A stretch of DNA of 21,515 bases from an uncultured Brachyspira sp. (GCF_910588665.1 NZ_CAJUPR010000009.1:88295-109809); one strand, 5' to 3'. Shown: positions 6,151 through 15,197, counted from the first letter of the stretch. Made by a program: numbers and translations. Notes: generated from the sequence alone by a model not told the origin.

Positions 6151-9100
6151 TTATTTAAAATAATTTACGCCATTTTCAAAAATATTATAAATATCTTTTG
6201 CGATAGTATTTTTGTACAAATTATTTCCGTATCTTTCGCTATGTCCCATCTTTCCGAATATTTTTCCGTCTTCTGATAGTATGCCCTCTACAGCATAAAC
6301 GGATCCGTTCGGATTAAATCTAAACTCATTGGTAGGAACAGATTTGAAATTAACATATTGTGTTGCAACTTGTCCTTTTTTTATTAACTCTTCTATTATG
6401 CCTTCATCTGCAAAGAATCTCCCCTCTCCATGAGAAACGGGAATAACTAATTCGCTTCCAACAGGTATGCTGTAAAGCCAAGGAGAATTATTTGACATAA
6501 CCTTTACTGTTACCATTTGAGAAATATGTCTTCCTATTTTATTAAATGTAAGAGTTGGAGAGTTTTCATTAATATCTCCTATCCTGCCGTAAGGAAGAAG
6601 TCCAGATTTTATTAATGCCTGAAAACCATTGCATATACCGAGAATAAGACCGTCTCTTTCTAACAATTTATATATAGAAGTTTTTATCTTTTCATTTGAA
6701 AGTATTGCAGATATAAACTTTCCAGAACCATCAGGCTCATCTGCTGCGCTGAATCCTCCCGGTATCATAAATATTTGCGAGTTATCTATTTTTTTTGACA
6801 TATACTCAATAGATTCTTTTATGTACTCAGGTTTTATATTCCTAAACACAAAAATATCAGCATGGGCTCCAGAATCATAAAAAGCTTTTTGAGTGTCATA
6901 TTCGCAGTTTGTTCCTAAAAACGAAGCTATTAAAACATTAGGCTTAGCCTTTTTATTTTTGCATATAAATGGAGTTTTAGCTTCATAATATGAAGCGGGA
7001 TAGGTTTCTATATCTTCATAGGTTTTATAAGGAAATACACTTGATAACTTTTCAAGCCATGATTTTTCTATTTCCTCCAAATCTATTACTTCTCCGCATA
7101 CTCTTATTTTATATTTATCTATTGTTTTTCCTATTAAAACGGCATTTTTATAATCAATCTCTTCTTTAGTTTCCACTATAAATGAAGCGGGCATAAGATT
7201 AAAAAAATGATGCTCTTCTTTTATATCAATACCTATTCTGTTTCCGAAAGCCATTTTTGTAACCGCTTCGGCAATTCCCCCGAATTTAATTGCATATGCC
7301 GATAATATTTTTCTGTTTTTTATATTTTCATGCATAAAGCTGAAGTTTTCTTTTATCTCTTCAATATTAGGCATATAATTTTCTTTCATATTATGCTTTA
7401 TCAGATAAACATAATTATTAAAAGATTTGAACTCGGGAGAAATTACATATTCGGAGTTTACAGTGGATACTGCAAATGATATCAAAGTAGAAGGTACGGA
7501 TATATTATTAAAAGTACCGCTCATAGAATCTTTGCCGCCTATTGCAGGTATATCAAATTCGCTCTGCACATATATCGTACCTAAAAGTGCTGAGTAAACT
7601 TTACCCCATTTTACTGCATCATTACCAAGCTTTTCAAAATATTCCTGAAATGAAAGCCTTATATTTTTATAATCTGCTCCTGCACAAACAAGCTTTGACA
7701 TTGATTCTATTACAGAGTATATACCCCCATGAAACTCAGACCATTTCATTATTGAAGGATTATACCCCCAAGTAATAGCGGAAGCTGTATTTATTTCTTT
7801 TACACTATTACCGAATATAGGTATTTTCTGAATACTTACATCAATCGGAGTCATTTGATATTTTCCTCCGAAAGGCATTAATACTGTTGATGCTCCTATT
7901 GAAGAATCAAACATTTCAGCAAGACCTTTTTGAGACGCCACATTTAAATCCTCCATCATATTAAACCAATGATATTTTAATGAACATGCATTTTTTGTGC
8001 TGAAAGGATTATTTTCAAAATTAATATCTTTAAGCAAAACATCAGTTGACTGTTTGGCTCCGTTGGTGTCTAAAAACTTACGGCTTATATCTGCAATTTT
8101 TATGCCTTTTAAATACATTACAAGTCTTCCTGTATCGGTTATTACAGCAGCTTTTTCAGCTTCAATATTTTCTTCATTTGCAAGTTTTATAAAATTATCC
8201 GCATCTCTGCTTTCAACTACTGCAGCCATTCTCTCCTGCGATTCTGATATTGCAAGCTCGGTGCCGTTTAAGCCTAAATATTTAACAGGCAGAACATCTA
8301 AATTAATATCTATGCCTTCGGATAATTCTCCCATAGCAACGGATACGCCGCCCGCTCCAAAGTCATTGCATTTTTTTATCAATTTCAGAGCCTCTTTATT
8401 TCTAAATAATCTCTGTATTTTTCTCTCTTCAGGAGCATTTCCTTTCTGAACTTCGCAGCCGCAAAGTCTCAAAGATGTATCTGTATGACTCTTTGATGAA
8501 CCTGTAGCACCTCCGCATCCGTCTCTTCCCGTTCTTCCGCCAAGCACTATAACAATATCTCCGGCTTTAGGTTTTTCTCTCCTTACATAATTTACAGGAA
8601 CCGCTCCAACAACGGCTCCGACTTCAAGCCTTTTTGCCTTATATCCTTCATCATATATTTCATTAACCAGACAGGTTGCAAGTCCTATTTGATTGCCGTA
8701 AGAAGAATACCCTGCTGCTGCTAATGATGTAATCTTCTTTTGAGGAAGTTTTCCAGGCAAAGTATCTTCTAATTTTTCCAACGGGTTTGCACTTCCCGTC
8801 ACTCTTACAGCCTGATATACATAGCTTCTTCCTGAAAGAGGATCTCTTATGGCGCCGCCCAAGCATGTAGAAGCTCCACCGAACGGCTCAATTTCAGTCG
8901 GGTGATTATGGGTTTCATTTTTAAACATTAATAAATATTTTTCTGTTTTGCTTTTTCCGTTTTCATCTGAAGCATCAACATCTATATAAATTGAACAGGC
9001 ATTTATCTCCTCTGAAATCTCTAAATCTTCAAGTTTTCCTTTTTTCTTTATATATTTAGCCGATATTGTAGCCATATCCATTAAATTAATATCTCTTTTA

Positions 9101-9894
9101 TCTGCATCTTCTCCGTAAATCTCTTTTCTCATATTATTATATCTGTTAATAGTATTTAATATAATTTCCGAAAAACTGCTTTTATCATTTTCTAATTTTA
9201 CATTATTAATTTTTGTCATAAATGTTGTATGCCTGCAGTGATCAGACCAGTATGTATCAAGAACTTTTATTTCCGTTTCAGTAGGATTTCTTTTTTCTTC
9301 ATTTTTAAAATAATCCTGAACAAACTCTATATCTTTATAAGTCATAGCCAAATCAAGATTATCTTTATATTTATAAAGCTCTTCCGTATTAAAATTAATA
9401 AAATTATCCGCATCTTTAATGCTGTCAGCTTTTTGATAGGGTTCTATTTCTAATTTGCTTAAATCTTTTTCCCTGCTCTCCACAGGATTTATATAAAATT
9501 TTTTTATTTTTTCTATAGTGTCCTCATCTATTTCGCCGTCAAAAACTATAATTTTACCGCTCACTATAACTGTATCTTTTATATCATTATATATTAATTT
9601 TAAGCATTGAAGCGCAGAATCCGCTCTCTGATCGAATTGTCCGGGCAGATATTCTACAGCAAAATATTGTAAATTTTCAAAATCCTTTTTTTCTACAACT
9701 TTATCAGTGGGAGGCTCTGAAAATATTACTTTAATGGAATTATTTAATTGATTTTCTTCTATATTAAAAATATCGTAAACATTAAGAAGCCTTACGGAGC
9801 ATTTTATTTTAAAATTTTCTTTTAATTGATTTTCCAATCTTTTAGCTTCCAAATCAAAGCCTTCTTTCTTTTCTATAAAGATACGGTAATTCAT
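6151..9894 (-). CDS. purL: Phosphoribosylformylglycinamidine synthase (FGAM synthase), fused form
   Basis: This enzyme catalyses the fourth step of de novo purine synthesis: FGAR, glutamine and ATP give FGAM. The 1247 residues correspond to the long single-chain form (E. coli PurL is about 1295), not the split PurS/PurL/PurQ set. Visible landmarks are DTYWSDHCRHTT at 213-224, FKNETHNHPTEIEPFGG at 324-340, GGRTGRDGCGGATGSS at 452-467 and a second AIRS-like half with GGKDSMSG at 787-793. The C-terminal glutaminase domain begins near PNVLIASFLGTNCEYD (985-1000). Its nucleophile is Cys1088 in GICNGFQ, and the partners are His1218 and Glu1220 in GHSERYG, so the triad is complete. The ATG at 9894 follows AGGAAA. 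It stands alone behind its own promoter, with no other pur gene in the window; only a weak AT-only stem follows it. Confidence 0.97.
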   Translation of the reverse strand: MNYRIFIEKKEGFDLEAKRLENQLKENFKIKCSVRLLNVYDIFNIEENQLNNSIKVIFSEPPTDKVVEKKDFENLQYFAVEYLPGQFDQRADSALQCLKLIYNDIKDTVIVSGKIIVFDGEIDEDTIEKIKKFYINPVESREKDLSKLEIEPYQKADSIKDADNFINFNTEELYKYKDNLDLAMTYKDIEFVQDYFKNEEKRNPTETEIKVLDTYWSDHCRHTTFMTKINNVKLENDKSSFSEIILNTINRYNNMRKEIYGEDADKRDINLMDMATISAKYIKKKGKLEDLEISEEINACSIYIDVDASDENGKSKTEKYLLMFKNETHNHPTEIEPFGGASTCLGGAIRDPLSGRSYVYQAVRVTGSANPLEKLEDTLPGKLPQKKITSLAAAGYSSYGNQIGLATCLVNEIYDEGYKAKRLEVGAVVGAVPVNYVRREKPKAGDIVIVLGGRTGRDGCGGATGSSKSHTDTSLRLCGCEVQKGNAPEERKIQRLFRNKEALKLIKKCNDFGAGGVSVAMGELSEGIDINLDVLPVKYLGLNGTELAISESQERMAAVVESRDADNFIKLANEENIEAEKAAVITDTGRLVMYLKGIKIADISRKFLDTNGAKQSTDVLLKDINFENNPFSTKNACSLKYHWFNMMEDLNVASQKGLAEMFDSSIGASTVLMPFGGKYQMTPIDVSIQKIPIFGNSVKEINTASAITWGYNPSIMKWSEFHGGIYSVIESMSKLVCAGADYKNIRLSFQEYFEKLGNDAVKWGKVYSALLGTIYVQSEFDIPAIGGKDSMSGTFNNISVPSTLISFAVSTVNSEYVISPEFKSFNNYVYLIKHNMKENYMPNIEEIKENFSFMHENIKNRKILSAYAIKFGGIAEAVTKMAFGNRIGIDIKEEHHFFNLMPASFIVETKEEIDYKNAVLIGKTIDKYKIRVCGEVIDLEEIEKSWLEKLSSVFPYKTYEDIETYPASYYEAKTPFICKNKKAKPNVLIASFLGTNCEYDTQKAFYDSGAHADIFVFRNIKPEYIKESIEYMSKKIDNSQIFMIPGGFSAADEPDGSGKFISAILSNEKIKTSIYKLLERDGLILGICNGFQALIKSGLLPYGRIGDINENSPTLTFNKIGRHISQMVTVKVMSNNSPWLYSIPVGSELVIPVSHGEGRFFADEGIIEELIKKGQVATQYVNFKSVPTNEFRFNPNGSVYAVEGILSEDGKIFGKMGHSERYGNNLYKNTIAKDIYNIFENGVNYFK

Positions 9895-9929
9895 TGATAT
9901 TATTTCCTAAATTAATTTTTGATTTAATA

Positions 9930-9957
9930 ATTATATATGCAATGATTATTATATCAA
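9930..9957 (-). promoter_or_regulatory. Predicted purL promoter
   Basis: On the minus strand TTGATA (9957-9952) and TATAAT (9935-9930) are 16 bases apart. The start near 9923 leaves about 28 bases before the ATG, too short for a purine riboswitch, and no PurR-like palindrome was noticed. Confidence 0.55.
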
Positions 9958-10453
9958 TACTTTTTACAATTTTGATTTTTAGTATTAATTAATTTATTGA
10001 TTTATATTTAAATTATTAATTAAATATTTTATAATACATTATTTTTAATAAAATTATATTTATAATAATAAAATTTTTATATTCATTATACTTAGTTATA
10101 CAATATAATTTAATTTTATATACTGCAAGAATTTGTTTTAAATAGAACACCAATCAGATATATTTTTTAAGAATAAACATATCAAAAGATTTTATAGTCC
10201 AGTTGCTAGTACTTGGTACAATGGATCAGCTGAAAGTACTTATAACTGAGATCAAAAAAATTATGATTATTGTGCATAAGAATTAACTTTAGATAAAGCA
10301 AATCAAAGAGTTATATCATATAATAATTTTTTGGAATCATAAATTAATACATTCTGATTTAAATTATGATATGCTTATATTATTCTTTAAGAAATTAAAT
10401 AATACTTAAATCAGTATGTCCTTCTTCTATGAAAAAAATTATTACTGTTATAC
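9958..10453. other. Gene-poor AT-rich stretch between purL and the GT-C locus
   Basis: Apart from the coding remnant at 10142-10342, this stretch holds only AT-rich sequence with many stops in all frames. A 21-codon open frame at 10429-10494 (MKKIITVIL...) has no ribosome site and overlaps the promoter, so it is not called a gene. Confidence 0.5.
10142..10342 (+). pseudogene. Stop-riddled coding remnant of unknown family
   Basis: One frame reads 66 codons from 10142 to a TAA at 10340, with only two internal stops, TGA at 10247 and TAA at 10277. The residues look protein-like, for example FYSPVASTWYNGSAESTYN before the TGA and ELTLDKANQRVISYNNFLES after the TAA. Local base composition is less AT-rich than the flanks. 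No start codon or ribosome site is present. I do not recognise the family; it is best read as the decayed end of a gene. Confidence 0.4.
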
Positions 10454-10482
10454 TTGATTATTTTCTGATTTTATTCTATACT
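10454..10482 (+). promoter_or_regulatory. Predicted promoter of the AAAC-leader / GT-C gene
   Basis: TTGATT (10454-10459) and TATACT (10477-10482) are 17 bases apart. Transcription would start near 10489, only five bases before an ATG at 10494 and 17 bases before the ATG at 10506 that opens the repeat frame. The message would thus be almost leaderless. The tract lies downstream of the start, not inside the promoter. Confidence 0.55.
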
Positions 10483-10505
10483 GTTTATAGATAATGGTAT
10501 TTATT

Positions 10506-10643
10506 ATGAAACAAACAAACAAACAAACAAACAAACAAACAAACAAACAAACAAACAAACAAAAGTTATTTCTTAATCTAATTTATCAAAATATACAAAA
10601 AATTTATCAATTTAAATACAATCTATGTATTTTACAGAAGTAA
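10506..10643 (+). CDS. Lys-Gln-Thr-Asn repeat leader peptide, candidate phase-variation switch
   Basis: This 45-codon frame begins with ATG followed by 13 AAAC units, so it encodes Met and then four KQTN repeats, KQ and a 27-residue AT-biased tail. It ends with TAA at 10641-10643, three bases before the ATG of the large membrane protein and in the same frame. With one more or one fewer AAAC unit the leader frame hits a stop at 10574 or 10579, far from the gene. Only the present length modulo three carries ribosomes to the gene start. An in-frame ATG at 10494 could also start it. There is no Shine-Dalgarno site for either, which fits a near-leaderless transcript or argues against translation. 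The layout is read directly; translation and coupling are inference. Confidence 0.5.
   Translation: MKQTNKQTNKQTNKQTNKQKLFLNLIYQNIQKIYQFKYNLCILQK
10509..10560 (+). repeat. Tetranucleotide microsatellite (AAAC)13
   Basis: Thirteen perfect, uninterrupted AAAC units fill these 52 bases, starting directly after an ATG and followed by AAAAG. Tracts of this kind slip during replication and are known switches of surface genes in other bacteria, such as the tetranucleotide tracts in Haemophilus lipooligosaccharide genes. Confidence 0.97.
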
Positions 10644-10646
10644 TTT

Positions 10647-13265
10647 ATGAAAAACAATAAATTGTTTATAAAAATATATTTATCATTATTAATAGTATTT
10701 ATAATTACTTTAATAATTTTTTCTGCATTAGGAAATAAAACAAGAATCGGATATTTAACAGAATTCAAATTTGATGAACATAAAACTTTAGAATTAAACG
10801 GATATAATATAGATGAGTTTAAAAAAACTTTCGCTATAGATAATAAATTAAATAATGATTCTTTAACTAATTATATATTTACCAATAAATTTATAACAAA
10901 TTACATCTATAATTTTAAAATTAAATATTACAGTAAATTTTTTAGAAACAGCGATATTTATGCTGTTTATCCCGCTATAAATCAAATTTTAGAAGAAAAT
11001 AATTTTATTAATGAAGTGAAAATGGATGAAGCAGGAAGCCCTTTTGGAAATTTAATTTCTGATAAAAAAATAGATTTTGAAAAGATTGATAATATTAATT
11101 ATATTTTAAAAATAAAATCTAGTATTTATTTAATACTTACTGTTATATTATTAATAACATTCATAATTAAAAATAATTTTTTGAATATTAAATATATACA
11201 ATCTGTAATTAAAGATTTTATTTATAATGACAATTTAATTAAAAATTATGATAAAAATACTTACAATTCTATATTTATTTTCATAAATAATTTATTAATT
11301 TCATTAATAATAACTATTACAGCTATATTTATATTTAAAATTTTAAATTTTGAAGATATTAAAATATATGCATTTTCTTTAATTATAATTACATTATCAT
11401 TATATTTTTTAAGCAATATTAAAGTAAATTATTTTAACAAAATACATAATAAAGCATTTTATAATTATTCAGGTACAATAATCGTATTAGTAATATTAAC
11501 AGCTTTTATATTATCAATGCTTAATACATTCATTGAACTGCAAGAATGGAAATATCATCCATTCTTACAGTCATGGTATGAATTATTGATTAATAGAAAT
11601 ATTAATTTATTATTAATAGAATTAATATTTTCCTTTTTGCTTTTTTTATTTGTAATAAAAAATACTAATAAATTTACAACAATATGTTTAGCAATAATTT
11701 TTGCATCTTTTATAATATATTGTGAATATTTTCCTAAGGTATATGATGTATGGCATCATGTGGCGCATTTTACATCTGCATTTATGGTTTATAATGATAT
11801 TCCATATCAGCAAAACATGTACAGTATACTTGGACATTATGCAATATTTATGAAACCATTTTTTCATATATTTGGTTTTAATGTAAAAATATATTCTATT
11901 TTAATTACAATATTATCAGGAATATCAATTATATCTATAATACTTGGTACATTTATTTTAGTAAAAGATAAATTTTATATCACTATAGGCTTACTATTAA
12001 CATTGTTTTCAAGTATATTTTTTATATCTTCTTCACAGTATATAGCTATAAGACCTATAAGAATATTTTTTCCGAGTATTATGATATTATATATGATTAT
12101 AGTTGGATCTAAAAAAAATATATTATTTTTAATAATAGGATATTTATTAGCTTCTTTTAGTATTTTATGGAATGCCGAAACTGGAATTGTATTATTAATA
12201 TCTTTATTAATATCAAATATATATGTTTATTGCTATGACTTTACTTTGAAAGATAAAGAATTCTATTTTAATATAATAAAACAATTTATTTTTCTAATAG
12301 CTTCTATTTTATTTTCTTATATGATATTAAATATTTATAATATTCATTTACTTCATGGAAAACATCAAACTATTAAAGATTTATTATTTCCATTATTATC
12401 AGGACAAGTGGAGAATACAGAGATAAAAATTAACAAATTATTTAATTATTGGCTTATAGTTGTTTTAATTTTTTTAATACCGTTCTTATTTTATCTAAAA
12501 GAAATGAAAATATTTAAAAATTATTATCATAAAAATATAAAAAATTATTATCCTGCAATAATATATATTTCAGTTTCTGCATTAGGAGTATTTTCTTATT
12601 GTATAAATAGAACTGCCTTTTTTAATAGTACAATAATTTTTCCAATGATATTAATAATAATACCATTTTTATTATATAGACTTCATATAATATATTTTAA
12701 TGTATATAAAAATACAGATTTTAATCAAATTACAAATGTAACATTATCATTATTCATAATAGGAATGGTATTTACTATGTTTATGTCTGTAAATAATTAT
12801 AACATATTTTATAAATATTTAAATAAATTAGATAATAATATTTTTAAAGAAACAAATGTATCTAACATTTTCTACAATTATATGATTAATAAAAATAAAA
12901 ATGATGGAAGAGATATAATTATAACTGAATTTATGAAAAAATACGGATATAATGGTATAGCTTCTTTCGGCGGATATTTTGAATATGGTTATGCTAATTT
13001 AAATTGGACTAATTCTTTAATATTACCAAATATTAGTGATTGGTGGAACCCTTCATTTGGTTATAGTAATGCTATAAAGATATTTTTAGATAAAAAACCA
13101 TATATATTCATGTCTGAGGAAAAAATATATGATCCTCCTTTTTATATTAATAATGAATATATATCTAGCATAAATAATTTTAACATCTTTATAAAGCAAA
13201 ATTATACAAATATATTTACTGAATATCAAAAATATAATTTATACATATATAAAAAAATAGACTAA
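10647..13265 (+). CDS. Polytopic membrane protein, probable GT-C type glycosyltransferase
   Basis: The 872-residue product has about 15-17 predicted membrane helices (first at 8-28, then clusters at 158-360 and 415-716). A soluble C-terminal part of about 150 residues follows. After the seventh or so helix a periplasmic loop carries YDVWHHVAHF (366-375, with Asp367, His370 and His371), then NDIPYQQNMYSILGHY (383-398). An acidic loop followed by G/D-x-PY-x-D/Q and a conserved glycine is typical of lipid-phosphate-sugar-dependent GT-C enzymes. A role in surface glycan or lipooligosaccharide modification is therefore likely, though acceptor and sugar are unknown. The start at 10647 has only a weak AGAAG site, which fits coupling to the upstream leader. 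The gene is far more AT-rich than purL or the EF-G gene, with long Ile/Asn/Tyr/Phe runs, suggesting transfer or relaxed selection. No clear terminator follows. Confidence 0.7.
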   Translation: MKNNKLFIKIYLSLLIVFIITLIIFSALGNKTRIGYLTEFKFDEHKTLELNGYNIDEFKKTFAIDNKLNNDSLTNYIFTNKFITNYIYNFKIKYYSKFFRNSDIYAVYPAINQILEENNFINEVKMDEAGSPFGNLISDKKIDFEKIDNINYILKIKSSIYLILTVILLITFIIKNNFLNIKYIQSVIKDFIYNDNLIKNYDKNTYNSIFIFINNLLISLIITITAIFIFKILNFEDIKIYAFSLIIITLSLYFLSNIKVNYFNKIHNKAFYNYSGTIIVLVILTAFILSMLNTFIELQEWKYHPFLQSWYELLINRNINLLLIELIFSFLLFLFVIKNTNKFTTICLAIIFASFIIYCEYFPKVYDVWHHVAHFTSAFMVYNDIPYQQNMYSILGHYAIFMKPFFHIFGFNVKIYSILITILSGISIISIILGTFILVKDKFYITIGLLLTLFSSIFFISSSQYIAIRPIRIFFPSIMILYMIIVGSKKNILFLIIGYLLASFSILWNAETGIVLLISLLISNIYVYCYDFTLKDKEFYFNIIKQFIFLIASILFSYMILNIYNIHLLHGKHQTIKDLLFPLLSGQVENTEIKINKLFNYWLIVVLIFLIPFLFYLKEMKIFKNYYHKNIKNYYPAIIYISVSALGVFSYCINRTAFFNSTIIFPMILIIIPFLLYRLHIIYFNVYKNTDFNQITNVTLSLFIIGMVFTMFMSVNNYNIFYKYLNKLDNNIFKETNVSNIFYNYMINKNKNDGRDIIITEFMKKYGYNGIASFGGYFEYGYANLNWTNSLILPNISDWWNPSFGYSNAIKIFLDKKPYIFMSEEKIYDPPFYINNEYISSINNFNIFIKQNYTNIFTEYQKYNLYIYKKID

Positions 13266-13332
13266 AGTCATTAAAATTTGTTTTTTATTTTTGCATTAAT
13301 GTTATAATTTATATTTATTATATAATTTGAAA

Positions 13333-13410
13333 ATGAAAATAGCTTATATTATTGTTCATTATAAAGATTTATATAATATGAAAAAATTATATAAAATAAT
13401 ACAATTATAA
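13333..13410 (+). pseudogene. Truncated N-terminus of a GT2 glycosyltransferase
   Basis: A 25-codon frame starts MKIAYIIVHYKDLYNMKKL and stops at 13408. The first strand with the IIVHY element, followed by a Lys-rich helix, closely resembles the start of family 2 glycosyltransferases (commonly IIVHYN...T..ci.S). The rest is missing, and the lipoprotein gene begins 26 bases later. No ribosome site was seen. It could be a chance frame, but together with the GT-C gene it suggests a formerly larger glycan cluster. Confidence 0.4.
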
Positions 13411-13436
13411 ATAACTAACTATATATGGGTGTAAAA

Positions 13437-15122
13437 ATGAAAAAGATTATTTTTTTATTATTAATAATATTTATATCAATTAATTCCTGCAATAAGGTAA
13501 CTCATAAAATAAAAGTTTATCATAATGGTAATATAATTACTATGAAAGGCGATAATGAAGAAACTATTTATGCAAAAGCTGTAGAAGTTAGAGATAATAC
13601 CATAATGAAAGTGGCATATACAGACGAAGATAAAAAAAGCCTGATAAATAATGTATATGCAGAAATAATTGATTTAGAAGGTAAAACTTTAATGCCTTCA
13701 TTTATAGATTCTCATAGTCATTTAGTAAGATTTGCCCAATCGCTTGCTACCGCAGATTTGACAGGCTCTTCAAGTATGCTTGATATTGCAGAAAGAATTA
13801 CCAATTATATAGAAATAAATAAATTACCATCCGATGCTTGGGTAATAGGCTTCGGATACGATAATAATCTGCTTCCAAACAAAAAAAATCCGAACAGAGA
13901 TGATTTAGATAAAATTTCAGATACACACCCTATATTTATAACACATGCTTCAGGACATGTAGGAGCTATGAATTCCAAAGCATTGGAGAAGTTAGGTGTC
14001 AATGAAAATACACCTGATATACAAGGAGGAGTAATAGAAAGATATCCCAACAGCAGAAAACCTACAGGATATATGGAAGAGACGGCTTTTATGCATTATT
14101 CTCAGAATGTAGAGTTTCCGCTTACTGATAAAGATTTAATGAATTTTATCAATCAGGCTGAAGATATTTATTTAAAATACGGTATTACAACAGCGCAGGA
14201 TTCATTAATTTCAGCTGCTGAATTTCCTATTATAAATAATATGATAACTAATAATAAATTTAAAATAGACATTATAGGTTTTATAGATCTGAAAAATTCG
14301 GCATTTCTATATGAATCCAACAGAAGTATGACAGCAGACTACAGCAATAGATTTAAGATAGGAGGATATAAAATATTTCTGGATGGTTCTCCTCAGGCAA
14401 AAACGGCATGGCTTGAAAAACCTTATGCAAGCGGTCCTGCAGGATACAGAGGATACGGCATATATAATAATACAGATGTTGAAAAATATGTTGAAAAAGC
14501 ATTAGACAATAAAATGCAGCTTCAGGCGCATTGCAACGGAGATGCAGCGGCTGATCAATATATAAATGCATTCAGTAATGTTATGATAAAAAGAAACACA
14601 ACGAATAATTACAGAGCTGTTTTAGTTCATAGCCAGATAATACGGAAAGAACAGTATGCTTCTATGTCCAATCTTAATATTATACCTTCAATATTTGCAG
14701 CGCATATTTATTATTGGGGAGATACTCATATAGCTAATCTTGGTATGGAAAGAGCCTCTCAAATCAGCGCATCAAAAACAGCATTAAATAATAATTTAAG
14801 CTTTACATATCATCAGGATACTCCTGTAATTAAACCTAATATGATTGAAACTATTTGGTGCGCCGTAAATAGAATAACAAAAGACGGCATATTACTAGGA
14901 GAAAATCAGAAAGTTACTCCTTATGAAGCATTAAAAGCTGTAACTATTAATGCAGCATATCAAAATAATGAAGAAGATATAAAAGGAACTTTGGAAGAAG
15001 GCAAATTGGCAGACTTAGTAATACTCAGCGGAAATCCCATAACCTGCAATGCTATGGATATAAAAAATATAGAGGTGCTTGAAACTATTAAAGAAGGAAA
15101 AACATTATATAAAAAAAATTAA
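13437..15122 (+). CDS. Lipoprotein amidohydrolase, YtcJ-like (Amidohydro_3)
   Basis: The ATG at 13437 is chosen because GGGTG sits five bases upstream and the product then has a short lipoprotein signal (MKKIIFLLLIIF, lipobox INSC, acylated Cys18). An ATG 12 bases earlier lacks a ribosome site. The body is a metal-dependent amidohydrolase: strand NGNIITM, then PSFIDSHSH at 87-95 (HxH metal ligands; the usual Gly before Phe is Ser), DGSPQAKTAWLEKPY, QAHCNGDAAADQ, VLVHSQ and HQDTPV. The C-terminal EGKLADLVILSGNP closes the small beta domain. These match YtcJ-type enzymes, with mostly unknown substrates (N-substituted amino acids or amides). Export as a lipoprotein means it works in the periplasm or at the surface. 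It has its own terminator; a promoter was not clearly seen (a TATAAT lies at 13303). Confidence 0.87.
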   Translation: MKKIIFLLLIIFISINSCNKVTHKIKVYHNGNIITMKGDNEETIYAKAVEVRDNTIMKVAYTDEDKKSLINNVYAEIIDLEGKTLMPSFIDSHSHLVRFAQSLATADLTGSSSMLDIAERITNYIEINKLPSDAWVIGFGYDNNLLPNKKNPNRDDLDKISDTHPIFITHASGHVGAMNSKALEKLGVNENTPDIQGGVIERYPNSRKPTGYMEETAFMHYSQNVEFPLTDKDLMNFINQAEDIYLKYGITTAQDSLISAAEFPIINNMITNNKFKIDIIGFIDLKNSAFLYESNRSMTADYSNRFKIGGYKIFLDGSPQAKTAWLEKPYASGPAGYRGYGIYNNTDVEKYVEKALDNKMQLQAHCNGDAAADQYINAFSNVMIKRNTTNNYRAVLVHSQIIRKEQYASMSNLNIIPSIFAAHIYYWGDTHIANLGMERASQISASKTALNNNLSFTYHQDTPVIKPNMIETIWCAVNRITKDGILLGENQKVTPYEALKAVTINAAYQNNEEDIKGTLEEGKLADLVILSGNPITCNAMDIKNIEVLETIKEGKTLYKKN

Positions 15123-15159
15123 GCTTTATAGTTTTTAATATATATAGCGGTTAATTAAT

Positions 15160-15197
15160 AAATGTGCAGAATATATTACTGCACATTTTTTATTTTA
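15160..15197 (+). terminator. Rho-independent terminator of the amidohydrolase gene
   Basis: A perfect ten-pair stem (15160-15169 with 15179-15188) around a nine-base loop is followed by TTTTATTTT. It begins 37 bases after the stop codon. Confidence 0.9.

Noticed and set aside
7997..8449. 150-codon plus-strand frame inside purL
   Set aside because: It is antisense to a highly conserved part of purL, lacks a ribosome site and resembles nothing; it is a shadow frame. The other frames antisense to strong genes were dismissed for the same reason.
9895..9930. Purine riboswitch or PurR site before purL
   Set aside because: The predicted leader is only about 28 bases long and shows no aptamer-like stems.
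10429..10494. 21-codon frame MKKIITVIL... before the AAAC leader
   Set aside because: It has no ribosome site and overlaps the predicted promoter; the signal-peptide look is expected by chance in AT-rich DNA.
10509..10560. AAAC tract as a promoter-spacer length switch
   Set aside because: The recognised -35 and -10 boxes lie entirely upstream of the tract, and no good promoter pair straddles it, so a translational role is preferred.
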